Assembly: GCA_030446685.1 (NCBI GenBank)
Contig: JAUJMV010000012.1
Location: forward strand, 86,631 to 150,630
Source: Thermomicrobiales bacterium
GTDB taxonomy: Bacteria > Chloroflexota > Chloroflexia > Thermomicrobiales > CADCWN01
Length of the DNA stretch: 64,000 nucleotides
Direction: 5' to 3'
Below, piece by piece: positions 7,664 through 15,275 of the stretch; positions within the stretch are counted from its first letter, which is position 1, and each line of letters starts with the position of its first letter. The position numbers were made by a program, and so were the translations under genes. Below the pieces are notes generated by a model. That model searched no databases. It was not told the DNA's origin and was given only the letters and a program-made list of their open reading frames with translations.

Positions 7664-8936
7664 TGGCCGCCTCGCGTCCCGCGCGCGTCGGGATCGACGC
7701 CCACCTCCTCTCCTTCGCGGCTTCCTACCGCCAGGCCGGCGTCAGCCGCTATATCGCCGAGCTGCTGCGCGCGTTCGCCGCGGAGGCGGCCCCCCCCCGC
7801 CCCCCAACGTTGGTAGGGCGCGTAGACCGGGTGGCTCCCCCCAACGTTGGGGGGGGGGGGGCGCCCGCGCGCGCGCGCCCGGCGCCGGCGCCGGGCCGGC
7901 GCGCCCGCCGCCGGGGTTCGCGCCGGGGGGCGGGGTGCGCTGGCGCCACAGCCGCCTGCCGACGGCCCGACCGCCGGTGCGGATCGCCTGGGAGCAGGCG
8001 GCCGGACCGCTGGCGGCGGCGCGCGAGCGGCTCGACCTGCTGCACGGGCCGGTTAACGTGCTGCCGCTCCTCGCGCCCTGCCCCGGCGTGGTCACCGTCC
8101 ACGACCTGGCCTTCCTGGCGCACGCCGAGGCGTTCCACCCGGCCAAGCGGCGCTACCTGACCCTGGCGACCGCGCTCTCGGCCCGCCGCGCCGCGCGGGT
8201 GATCGCGGTCTCGGCCGCCACGCGCGACGAGCTGGTGCGGCGGCTCGGCGTGCCGGCGCGCAAGGTGACGGTTGTCCACAACGCCGCCGATCCGGCCTTC
8301 CGCCCGCTCCCCGCCGCGGAGGTCGCGCGCTTCCGCGCGGCGCAGGGGCTGTCGGCGCGGGTCGTCCTCGCCGTCGGCACCCTGGAGCCGCGCAAGAACC
8401 TGACTGGCCTGCTCGACGCCTTCGCGCGGCTGGCGCCGGCGACCGACGCCGAGCTGGTCGTCGTCGGCGGCAAGGGCTGGCTCTACGACGCGGTCTTCGG
8501 CCGGCTGGAGCGGCTGGGGCTGGCCGGGCGGGTGCGGTTCGCCGGCTACGTCCCGGATGATCAACTCCCGCTGTGGTACAATGTCGCCGAGGTATTCGTC
8601 TATCCCTCGCGTTACGAAGGCTTCGGCCTGCCGCCGCTGGAGGCCCTGGCCTGCGGGACGCCGGTGGTGACGAGCGATACCTCGTCCCTGCCGGAGGTCG
8701 TCGGCGACGCCGCCCTGTTGGTCGATCCCGACGACCCCGCCGCCCTCGCCGCCGCCCTGTCCCGCCTGCTCGCCGATCCCGCCCTCCGGGCGGCGCTGCG
8801 CGAGCGCGGCATCCGCCGCGCCGCCGACTTCTCCTGGTCGCGCACCGCCGCCGCCACGCGCGCGGTCTACGACGCGGTGCTGGCGGAGAGGGGAGGGCGG
8901 AAGGCCGGAGGCCGGAGACCGAAGGCGGCGGACTAG
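7663..8936 (+). CDS. GT4-family glycosyltransferase, reading frame broken near residue 45
   Basis: Retaining glycosyltransferase of the GT-B fold. The first 44 residues (RVGIDAHLLSFAASYRQAG, VSRYIAELLRAF) are read from 7663, but the rest of the enzyme is in another frame, clearly recognisable from about 7905 on. The second part has GVVTVHDLAFLAHAEAFHP, the domain-2 start AVGTLEPRKNLTGLLDAF and the donor-binding EGFGLPPLEALACGTPV with the two family Glu residues. The break coincides with two CCAACGTTGG palindromes flanked by long C and G runs (7790-7862). Either this element was inserted and shifted the frame, or homopolymers were misread there. Substrates unknown. Confidence 0.8.
7790..7862. 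repeat. Palindromic CCAACGTTGG repeat pair inside the glycosyltransferase gene
   Basis: Two copies of the 10-base palindrome CCAACGTTGG occur at 7804-7813 and 7841-7850, each with a C run before it. The second is followed by 13 G. A third copy with the same C6/G6 arms stands between genes at 12970-12987. The reading frame of the glycosyltransferase changes across this block. The interrupted part falls where the family has a variable loop. Confidence 0.75.
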
Positions 8937-9031
8937 ACGGCGTACGATGGGCGGCACGGCCTCTCCACGATCATTTCGCCCCACGGCCCTTGCCCCTCGC
9001 CCTCGTCCACTGGGAAGGAGTCTCCTGCCGC

Positions 9032-10243
9032 ATGATCCGGCGACGATTCGTCCGCCGCCCGCTCTGCCTCTTCCTGGCGCTGTACCTGCTGCCGGCGCTG
9101 GCCGGCTGCGCCCAGCTCGCGCCGGTGCGAGTCGATGCCTCCGGCACGCCGCTCGCCACGGCCGAGGCGCGGCCCCAGCAGCGCCCGACGCCGGTCCCAA
9201 CCGTCCCCGGCCCGCCCGCGCCGACGCCGATCGCGCCGATCGCTGACCTCGTGCCGGGACGGACGATCGCCTTCGTCTCCGACCGCGGCGGGCGGATCGA
9301 TCTCTGGCTGCGCGACATCGACCCGGTGGCGCCGCGGCTCCGGCGCCTGACCAACGACGCCGCGATCGAGATGTTCCCGATCTGGTCGCCCGACGGGACG
9401 ATGCTGGCCTACGTGGTCGAGGACGAGCACGAGGTGCGCAACCTCTGGGTCCTCGATCTGCGGACCGGCCGCCACCGGCAACTGACGCGCGAGGAGCCGC
9501 CCTTCAACGTGCGCCGTGCGGTCTGGCTGCGCGGCGGGCGGGCGCTGCTGTACGACACCGGCAAGCTCTTCGATCGGCGGCCCGAACTACGCGTCGTCAC
9601 GAGCGAGGGCAGCCCGCTCGCCCCCCTGGTCCCGGCGGGCGACAACGTGATCTTCGACTGGTCGAGCGACGGCGAGACGGTGATCTGCGCCATCGCCCCG
9701 CCCCTCGGCGAGCCGAAGATCGTCGTGGCGGAGGCGACGCCCGGCACGACGCTGCGCCCTGCGGCCGGCGACCCGGTCGGCTTCGCGGTCGAGTTGTCGC
9801 CCGACGGGCGGTACGCCACGTTCAGCGCGCCGCCGCTGAGCGACGAGCAGAGCGCTTGGATCCTGGAGGTCGCGACGGGGAAGACGTGGGAGTTGAACAA
9901 GGAGGTCAAGGGGCGGCGCTACGACCACGATTTTGCCTGGTCGCCCGACGGTCGCCTGGCCTTTGCCCACAGCTCCGCCGGGGTCACGGACGGGGAGGGG
10001 CGGCTGACGTTGGTGGTCTCGCGCCAGCGTCTAACCTACGGCAGCGCCGACGCCGCGCCGCAGTGGTCGCCCAACTCGGGCCAGCCGCCCCTGCCTCGGC
10101 GCCGACGTGCCTGGTCGCCGGCCTGGCTGCCGAGCCCGCCGCGCGTGGCGGAGGCGACGATCGCCGACGTGGCGAATCCTCGATGTCGGAGCGGTACGCC
10201 ACTGACGGTCGCGCCGCCGCTGAGCGGACCAAGCCTGGTCTGA
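9032..10243 (+). CDS. Beta-propeller (TolB/PD40-like) lipoprotein with damaged C-terminus
   Basis: A secreted lipoprotein: basic start, hydrophobic stretch and lipobox (LLPALAGC), then a Thr/Pro linker. The body holds repeated PD40 blades: RTIAFVSDRGGRIDLWLRD, MFPIWSPDGTMLAYVVED, VELSPDGRYATFSAPPLS, HDFAWSPDGRLAFAHSS and ADAAPQWSPNSG. ATG 9032 is the only start that gives a signal peptide. After about residue 340 the sequence loses blade character. A better ending of the same gene (SPDGRWIAYLSDAQ, DIWIISADPPF, NWSPAWLP) lies at 10275-10605 in another frame, so the end shown here is probably the product of a tail duplication or assembly error. Confidence 0.75.
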   Translation: MIRRRFVRRPLCLFLALYLLPALAGCAQLAPVRVDASGTPLATAEARPQQRPTPVPTVPGPPAPTPIAPIADLVPGRTIAFVSDRGGRIDLWLRDIDPVAPRLRRLTNDAAIEMFPIWSPDGTMLAYVVEDEHEVRNLWVLDLRTGRHRQLTREEPPFNVRRAVWLRGGRALLYDTGKLFDRRPELRVVTSEGSPLAPLVPAGDNVIFDWSSDGETVICAIAPPLGEPKIVVAEATPGTTLRPAAGDPVGFAVELSPDGRYATFSAPPLSDEQSAWILEVATGKTWELNKEVKGRRYDHDFAWSPDGRLAFAHSSAGVTDGEGRLTLVVSRQRLTYGSADAAPQWSPNSGQPPLPRRRRAWSPAWLPSPPRVAEATIADVANPRCRSGTPLTVAPPLSGPSLV

Positions 10244-10407
10244 CGCGACTGGCAGTGCTCAACCGCGGCCTCGGCGACGCACGATTTCGCCTGGTCGCCC
10301 GACGGCCGCCTGGTCGCCCGACGGGCGCGGCGATCGCCTACCGGCCTCATCCGACGCGCAGGTCGCGCGCCGACGGCAGCGCCGACGCCGCGCCGCAGTG
10401 GTCGCCC
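10038..10407. repeat. 35-base perfect direct repeat marking the tail duplication
   Basis: The 35 bases at 10038-10072 (starting ACGGCAGCGCCGACG) recur exactly at 10373-10407, an offset of 335. They encode the blade motif GSADAAPQWSP in both copies. The surrounding sequence is only partly similar, as expected for a duplication that has since decayed or been misassembled. Confidence 0.85.
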
Positions 10408-10605
10408 GATGGTCGCTGGATCGCCTATCTCTCCGACGCGCAGGAGCCGAACCCGGCCGAGTCGGATATCTGGATCATCAGCGCCGACCCTCCCTTCGGG
10501 GAGAAATACAACCTGACCGGCGCGACGGAGGGGCAGCCGTCGAACGGCAACAACTGGTCGCCGGCCTGGCTGCCGCAGCCGCGGGAGGCCGCGCGTGGCG
10601 GTTGA
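10275..10605 (+). pseudogene. Second copy of the beta-propeller gene tail
   Basis: In a different frame from the upstream lipoprotein gene, this stretch encodes blade sequence ADAAPQWSPDGRWIAYLSDA, then SDIWIISADPPFGEKYNLTG and NNWSPAWLPQPRE. It starts with a near repeat of the upstream blade HDFAWSPDGRL. It looks like the genuine C-terminus, displaced by a partial duplication. Its stop overlaps the GTG start of thiL by 11 bases, the arrangement expected if this is the original gene end. Confidence 0.6.
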
Positions 10606-11638
10606 GCGGCCGGGCACCGTCGCGGCGCTCGGCGAGTTCGCGCTGATCGACCGGCTCGCCGCGGTCCTGGCCGAGGCCGGCGCGGCGGCTGCGCCCGAGC
10701 TGCTCGGCATCGGCGACGACGCGGCGGTCTGGACCCCCACGCCCGGCGCCCGCGGCGTGATCACCACCGACAGCCTGATCGCCGGGGTCCATTTCCGCCT
10801 CGACTGGACCGGCTGGCGCGACCTGGGCCACAAGGCGCTGGCGGTCAACCTGAGCGATGTCGCGGCGATGGGCGCGCGGCCCCGCCTGGCGGTCGTCTCG
10901 CTCGGGCTGACCGGCGGGGAGGCGGTGGCCGATCTCCTCGACCTCTACCGCGGCCTCGGCGCGCTCGCCGCCCGGCACGGGGCCGTCGTCGCCGGGGGCG
11001 ACGTGGTCGCCTCGCCCGACCGCCTCGGCCTCCACGTCACGGTCGTCGGTGAGAGCTGGCCCGACGCCGGGGGGCGGCTGCTGACGCGCGACGGGGCGCG
11101 GCCCGGCGATCTGGTGGCGGTCAGCGGGCCGCTCGGCCTCGCCGCCGCCGGCCTGCGCCTGCTGCTCGACGGGGGGCGGCCGGCCGCGGCCGGGGACGGC
11201 GCGCTGCTGGCCGCGCACCACCGCCCGGAGCCGCGCGTCGCCTACGGGCGGGCGCTGATCGAGGCCGGGGCGAGCGCGGCGATCGATCTGAGCGACGGGC
11301 TGTGGGGCGACCTCGCCCGGCTCTGCGCGCGCAGCGGCGTCGGCGCGCGGATCGACGCGGCGGCGCTGCCGGTCCCGGACCGCGTGCGCGATCGCTTCCC
11401 GGACGCCTGGCTCGACCTGGCGGCGCGCGGCGGCGAGGACTACGAACTCCTCTTCACCCTCCCCCCCGCCGCGCTCGAACCGCTACGCGCGCGCTGCGCC
11501 GCCGCCGATCTCCCCGCCCCCGCGGTGATCGGCGCGATCCGCCCCGCGCCGGCGTCCGGCGCGCCGATCGTCCTGCGCCGGCCGGACGGGGCGGAGGAGC
11601 CGGTGGTCGGCGGGGCGTTCGACCACTTCGGGACGTAG
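10595..11638 (+). CDS. thiL: Thiamine-monophosphate kinase
   Basis: Phosphorylates thiamine monophosphate to thiamine diphosphate with ATP, the last step of cofactor synthesis; 347 residues, normal for ThiL. Family motifs in order: GIGDDAAVW (about 38), TTDSLIAGVHFRLDW, AVNLSDVAAMGARP, AGGDVV, IDLSDGLWGDL and GGEDYELLF. The GTG start at 10595 overlaps the upstream gene tail by 11 bases. No other thiamine gene is in the window. The last about 150 bases of the gene are found again in degenerate form at 12750-12885. Confidence 0.95.
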   Translation: MAVERPGTVAALGEFALIDRLAAVLAEAGAAAAPELLGIGDDAAVWTPTPGARGVITTDSLIAGVHFRLDWTGWRDLGHKALAVNLSDVAAMGARPRLAVVSLGLTGGEAVADLLDLYRGLGALAARHGAVVAGGDVVASPDRLGLHVTVVGESWPDAGGRLLTRDGARPGDLVAVSGPLGLAAAGLRLLLDGGRPAAAGDGALLAAHHRPEPRVAYGRALIEAGASAAIDLSDGLWGDLARLCARSGVGARIDAAALPVPDRVRDRFPDAWLDLAARGGEDYELLFTLPPAALEPLRARCAAADLPAPAVIGAIRPAPASGAPIVLRRPDGAEEPVVGGAFDHFGT

Positions 11639-11967
11639 GCGTGCGCCGACCGCCAGCGGGGCTTCCGAGGGCGCTGTGTTTTGCCGGTCGCGGCGGGCCG
11701 GTGACTGAAGTCGCGCCCCGCTCGGCAGGGAAGGGACCACGACGAGGAGGGATGCCGTGCTATCTCGTCTGCACCCGCGCGTGAAGGTTCCACGTTGTGT
11801 GCCCGCTCGTCTGCCTGTCCGGCACACTGAAGCCTGGACGCTTTGCGGGAGAGGATAAGCGGCGGGTCGGGTGGTGTCGGTGATAGCCGACGGCGCCGGC
11901 CCGTTGAGACCCTCAACCCGAATTTCGTTCCGTTGGTCGTCGAGGGTCAGGTATCGTTGCAGGGCAT
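11639..11967. other. Gene-free stretch between thiL and the GNAT chimera
   Basis: Visibly less GC-rich than its surroundings in its second half. The only small frame with a good Shine-Dalgarno (AGGAGGG before ATG 11752) encodes ten residues and then stops. I see no convincing promoter or hairpin. Confidence 0.4.
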
Positions 11968-12611
11968 ATGCAGTATCAAACACTTGAGGATGTGCTTGAC
12001 GCTAATGCGCAAGGCCGCCTCCGGGAGTGGCTCATCGAGTACCTGCAGCACGAAGGGGGCAACCCCGGCCTTGCCAAGCATATTCTCGAGCGACCCGCCG
12101 CCATGCTCCGCCTCGCGGAGTACCCGATTGGCGGACTACAGCGTCTGATTGGACCCGAAGACGGTATGCTCTGGCAGGAAGATGGGACTACCTGGGAGCG
12201 TAGGGTGACGGGGTTTCTCCGTAATAGCCGTCGCCCACGGACGGCGTACAACCTCGCCATCGTCCGCCGCGGCGATGCCGCGGCGATCGGCTGGATCGGC
12301 GCCGGCCGCCCGCGCGACAGCGTCCTCGGGGACCAGGATTTCGGCTACGCGCTCAATCGGCAGTCCTGGGGCTGTGGCTATGCGACCGAAGCGCTCCGAG
12401 CGTTGGTCGCGTACCTCTTCGAGCACGGCGGCGCACGGAAGATTTCCGGCGAGTGTGTCGGGCCAACCCTGCTTCCGCACGGGTGATGGAAAAAGCCGGG
12501 CTGCAGCTCGAAGCCCGCTGGCAAGTACCCGCCCCCGCCAGCGGCCAGCCTGAGGAACGATTGCGCTACGCGATCGTGCGTGGAGAGTGGTTGGCGCAGC
12601 GTAACCCATGA
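11968..12611 (+). CDS. Chimera: uncharacterised N-terminal domain joined to a truncated GNAT acetyltransferase, with a frameshift
   Basis: Residues 1-85 (QTLEDVLDANAQGRLREW, EYPIGGLQRLIGPEDGM, TTWERRVTGFL) resemble no enzyme I can name. From about residue 95 the sequence becomes the C-terminal part of a RimJ/RimL-type acetyltransferase: AYNLAIVRRGDAAAIGWIGA, DFGYALNRQSWGCGYATEAL. The GNAT N-terminus is missing. The frame stops at 12486, but a one-base change near 12460 restores NPASARVMEKAGLQLEARWQ up to a stop at 12611, the normal GNAT ending. Base composition is lower in GC than the neighbours, and the segment is bounded by two copies of the thiL 3' end, which suggests acquisition. Confidence 0.6.
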
Positions 12612-12749
12612 CGCAGAGGAAGTTGACAACGAATCTCCCCCGATCCCACCCCCACCGATGAACTGCCTGGGTGGGCATGCCCGCCACGCGCCCGCTGCGG
12701 CGGATCGTGTTGCCGGCTCATGCCGCGGCCAGGTGGGGGAGCGGCGGTG

Positions 12750-12885
12750 CGGTCGCTGCGCCACCGCCGATCTCCACGCCCCGGCCGCCCCGCGCCCGCA
12801 CCCGGCCCGGCGATCGCGCTGCGCCGGCCGGACGGGACAGGGGAGCCGGTGGTCGGTGGGGCGTTCGACCACTTTGGGGCGTAGG
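12750..12885 (+). pseudogene. Second, degenerate copy of the thiL 3' end
   Basis: Translates in one frame to IALRRPDGTGEPVVGGAFDHF plus a stop, nearly identical to the ThiL C-terminus (VLRRPDGAEEPVVGGAFDHF). Nucleotide similarity starts at the ADLPAP coding region and continues through the stop codon and the first following bases. It lies 1.25 kb downstream of the real thiL end and brackets the GNAT chimera. Confidence 0.8.
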
Positions 12886-12969
12886 GCGTTCCCGAACAAC
12901 CGGCGCCGCCGCGAGCATTGTGCGGAGGCACCGCCAACCCGGTTAGGCACCCGTGTCCCAGGAACCTCT

Positions 12970-12987
12970 CCCCCCAACGTTGGGGGG
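12970..12987. repeat. 18-base perfect palindrome
   Basis: Six C, AACGTT, six G. The same core occurs twice inside the glycosyltransferase gene at 7804 and 7841. A second G run follows within three bases. Confidence 0.75.
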
Positions 12988-13139
12988 CTGGGGGGCGCCC
13001 CGTTGCGGGAGGACGCGGTCCAATGAGTGACGCCTTATGGTTTCCCCTGGTACACTACAATGCAGTCAGGAGGCCGGGGCCGCGTGTGTGGCCCCGGCCG
13101 GGGTTCGCGGTTGGCGGGCGGGCGGACAGGGGCGGCGGG

Positions 13140-13678
13140 ATGGGTGAGGCGCGGGCGGTGACGGGGCGCGGCCGGCGCCGGCGCTCGATTTCATCAGCCA
13201 TAGCCCCGAGCAGACGCGGCGGGTCGGGCGGCGGCTGGGGCAGCACGCCCGCGGCGGGGATCTATTCCTGCTGAGCGGCACCTTCGGCGCGGGGAAGACG
13301 CTGCTGACGCAGGGGCTCGCGGCGGGGCTGGGGGTCGCCGAGAAGGTGAACAGCCCCAGCTTCACGCTGGTCAACGAGTACGCGGGGCGCGACGCCGCGG
13401 GCCGACCGGTGCGGCTCTACCACGTCGATCTCTACCGCCTGGAGACCGCCGCCGACGTCGCCTCGGTCGGCCTCGACGAGTACCTGGCCGATCCGGACGG
13501 CGTCTGCGCGATCGAGTGGCCGGAGCGGATCGTCCCGCCGCCGACCGACGACGCGCTGCTGATCGCGCTCGACCCGGTGAGCGAGACGAAGCGCCGCCTG
13601 CGGCTGATCCCCTACGGCGCGCGACCGGCGACCCTGCTGGGCGAGGTCAAGGCGGAGGCGTTCGGTGTCGACCGCTGA
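13140..13678 (+). CDS. tsaE: tRNA threonylcarbamoyladenosine biosynthesis ATPase TsaE (frameshift near the start)
   Basis: P-loop ATPase that works with TsaB and TsaD in making t6A at position 37 of ANN-decoding tRNAs. Visible: N-terminal LDFISHSPEQTRRVGRRLG, Walker A SGTFGAGKTLLTQGLA, NSPSFTLVNEY, the conserved YHVDLYRLE and CAIEWPER. The frame carrying these has a stop at 13145 and no usable start before the P-loop. ATG 13140 in the neighbouring frame gives MGEARAVTGRG, so a one-base error around 13160-13185 in a GCCGGCGCCGGCGC stretch is likely. It overlaps tsaB by 14 bases. Confidence 0.85.
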
Positions 13679-14381
13679 GGCTCCGCTCCTGGCGATCGAC
13701 ACCTCGACGCTGCAGGCCGGGCTGGCGGTGTACGGGGAGGACGGCCCGCTCGCCGAGCTCACCTGGCCGGCGGGGCGGGCGCAGACGGCGGCGCTGCTCG
13801 ACGCGATCGACCGGCTGCTGGCGCTGGCCGGCCTGCGGGCGACCGATCTCGGCGCGGTGGCGGTGGCGACCGGCCCCGGCTCGTTCAACGGGCTGCGGGT
13901 GGGGCTGAGCACGGCGAAAGGGCTCGCCTTCGCCCGCGGGCTGCCGCTGATCGGGATCCCGACCCTCGACGCGACCGCCTACCCGCACATCGGGGCCGGG
14001 CGACCGGTGCGCGCGGTCCTGGCCGCCGGGCGCGGGCGGCTGGTGAGCGCGCTCTACCGTTGGCAGGGCGACAGTCCACCGTACGGCCTGCGGCGGGCGG
14101 GCGAGTACGAGAACACCTCGCCGGAGGGCCTGGCGGCGCTGATCGTCGAGCCGACGATCCTCTGCGGCGAACTCGACGGCGCGACCGCCCGGACCCTGGC
14201 GACCCTCGCCCCGGTGGCGCGGATCGCCGCCCCGGCGCTGCGCCCACGCCGCCCCGGCTCCCTGGCCGAGTTGGCCCGCGAGCGGGCGCGGCGGGGCGAC
14301 TACGACGACCCGGCCCTGCTGGAGCCGGTCTATCTGCACGGACCGGGCGGACAGGCGGGCAGGCAGGCAGGCGGACAGTGA
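13665..14381 (+). CDS. tsaB: tRNA threonylcarbamoyladenosine biosynthesis protein TsaB
   Basis: Inactive ASKHA-fold partner that scaffolds TsaD and TsaE in t6A synthesis; 238 residues. Family motifs are LLAIDTSTLQAGLAVYG (residues 8-24), AVATGPGSFNGLRVGLSTAK and GLPLIGIPTLDATAY. The GTG start at 13665 lies within the tsaE 3' end, so the two are coupled. The C-terminal GGQAGRQAGGQ is encoded by a GGCAGGCAGGCAGG word repeat rather than by conserved sequence. Confidence 0.93.
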   Translation: MSTAEAPLLAIDTSTLQAGLAVYGEDGPLAELTWPAGRAQTAALLDAIDRLLALAGLRATDLGAVAVATGPGSFNGLRVGLSTAKGLAFARGLPLIGIPTLDATAYPHIGAGRPVRAVLAAGRGRLVSALYRWQGDSPPYGLRRAGEYENTSPEGLAALIVEPTILCGELDGATARTLATLAPVARIAAPALRPRRPGSLAELARERARRGDYDDPALLEPVYLHGPGGQAGRQAGGQ

Positions 14382-14492
14382 ACGGAGGCGATGCCGTGCC
14401 TTTTCCTATGAAACGTTCCTGTCGCCTGGCGGACTGCTCGCGCGCCGATCTGCCCGCCCTCGACCTGCGCGCCCGTCCGCCCGCCCGCCTCT
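14345..14492. repeat. Paired tandem-word repeat between tsaB and rimI
   Basis: Left arm 14345-14377 is built of GGCAGGC/GGCGGAC units. The right arm around 14450-14492 carries the complementary CCCGCC/CCGTCCGCC units. The left arm contains the tsaB stop region. The 137-base gap holds no other supported gene. Confidence 0.6.
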
Positions 14493-14518
14493 CCGCCTAT
14501 CACAAGGACTAGCGCGTC

Positions 14519-15202
14519 GTGCCATACTACATTGAGCCGATGCAGCAGGAAGACGTGGCCGAGGTGAGCCAGGTGGAGCGGCGGTGCTTCTCCAACCCCT
14601 GGCCGAGCAGCGCGTACCGGCGCGAGCTGCGCAATCCCAACCAGAATTACTACGTCGTGGCGCGCTGGCGCGATCCGCGCGCCCCGACGCCGCCCCCCGC
14701 CGAGGAGCGTGCCCGCCCCGCCCTCGGGCTGCTGCCGTTCGTGCGCCGCGCCGACCCGGCCGCGACGAAGGGGCCGATCCTCGGTTTCGGCGGGATGTGG
14801 ATCATGCTCGACGAGGCGCACATCACCACGATCGGGGTCGTCCCGGAGCAGCGCGGGCGGTCGCTCGGGGAGGCCCTCTTCGTGGCGCTGCTCGACGAGG
14901 CGCAGCGGCGGCGGGCGCGTTGGGTGACGCTGGAGGTCCGCGTCTCCAACGCGGGGGCGCAGGCGCTCTACGAGAAATACGGCTTCACGCGCCAGGGCGT
15001 GCGCAAGCGGTACTACAGCGACAACGGCGAGGACGCCTACATCATGTGGTCGCCGCCGCTGACCGACCCCGCGACCCGCGAGCAGTACCGCGAGTTGCGC
15101 GCCGCCCTGGGGCCGAAGCTGGCGCGCTGGCACGACTCGCTGGAGGAGGCGGATCGGCGGATTGGCGGGCAGGCGGGCCGCTACGTGGGAAATGGGGAAT
15201 GA
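14519..15202 (+). CDS. rimI: Ribosomal-protein-alanine-type N-acetyltransferase (RimI-like GNAT)
   Basis: GNAT acetyltransferase located inside the t6A operon, the usual place for RimI. The core has IEPMQQEDVAEVSQVERRCF, the acetyl-CoA loop VVPEQRGRSLGEALFVALL (about residues 101-119) and VRVSNAGAQALYEKYGFTRQ. Two features are longer than in typical RimI: a Pro/Ala-rich insertion at about residues 52-82 and a C-terminal helix (TREQYRELRAALGPKLARWH) of about 50 residues. GTG 14519 fits the first beta strand of the family. The C-terminal GGQAGRYVGNGE again derives from a word repeat. Confidence 0.85.
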   Translation: MPYYIEPMQQEDVAEVSQVERRCFSNPWPSSAYRRELRNPNQNYYVVARWRDPRAPTPPPAEERARPALGLLPFVRRADPAATKGPILGFGGMWIMLDEAHITTIGVVPEQRGRSLGEALFVALLDEAQRRRARWVTLEVRVSNAGAQALYEKYGFTRQGVRKRYYSDNGEDAYIMWSPPLTDPATREQYRELRAALGPKLARWHDSLEEADRRIGGQAGRYVGNGE

Positions 15203-15268
15203 TGGACCCCGCCCTCGCTATCTCCGCCCATCTCCGTTCACTGCCCACCTGCCCGCCTGCCCGACCGG
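15164..15268. repeat. Paired inverted word repeat between rimI and tsaD
   Basis: GGGCAGGCGGGC at 15167-15178 pairs perfectly with GCCCGCCTGCCC at 15251-15262. The left arm is translated as the RimI C-terminus, and the right arm ends eight bases before the tsaD Shine-Dalgarno GGGGGA. Confidence 0.75.
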
Positions 15269-15275
15269 GGGAACG

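Larger units (their letters stand above)
12612..13139. other. Gene-free region with thiL fragment, palindrome and tsaE leader
   Basis: From left to right: unassigned sequence; a degenerate copy of the thiL 3' end (12750-12885); the palindrome with C6 and G6 arms around AACGTT (12970-12987); and the leader of tsaE. A TACACT hexamer near 13051 could be a -10 element but lacks a good -35. No gene is supported. Confidence 0.5.

Noticed and set aside
6043-8160. A 705-codon plus-strand open frame across the dehydrogenase gene and the start of the glycosyltransferase
   Set aside because: Only its last part (from 7663) is real; the rest is antisense to the dehydrogenase and HD genes and has shadow-frame composition.
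11752-11784. Ten-codon frame with AGGAGGG before the ATG
   Set aside because: Too short to support as a gene; no attenuator hairpin follows it.
14409-14512. A 34-codon frame between tsaB and rimI
   Set aside because: No Shine-Dalgarno; its second half is encoded by the word-repeat arm.
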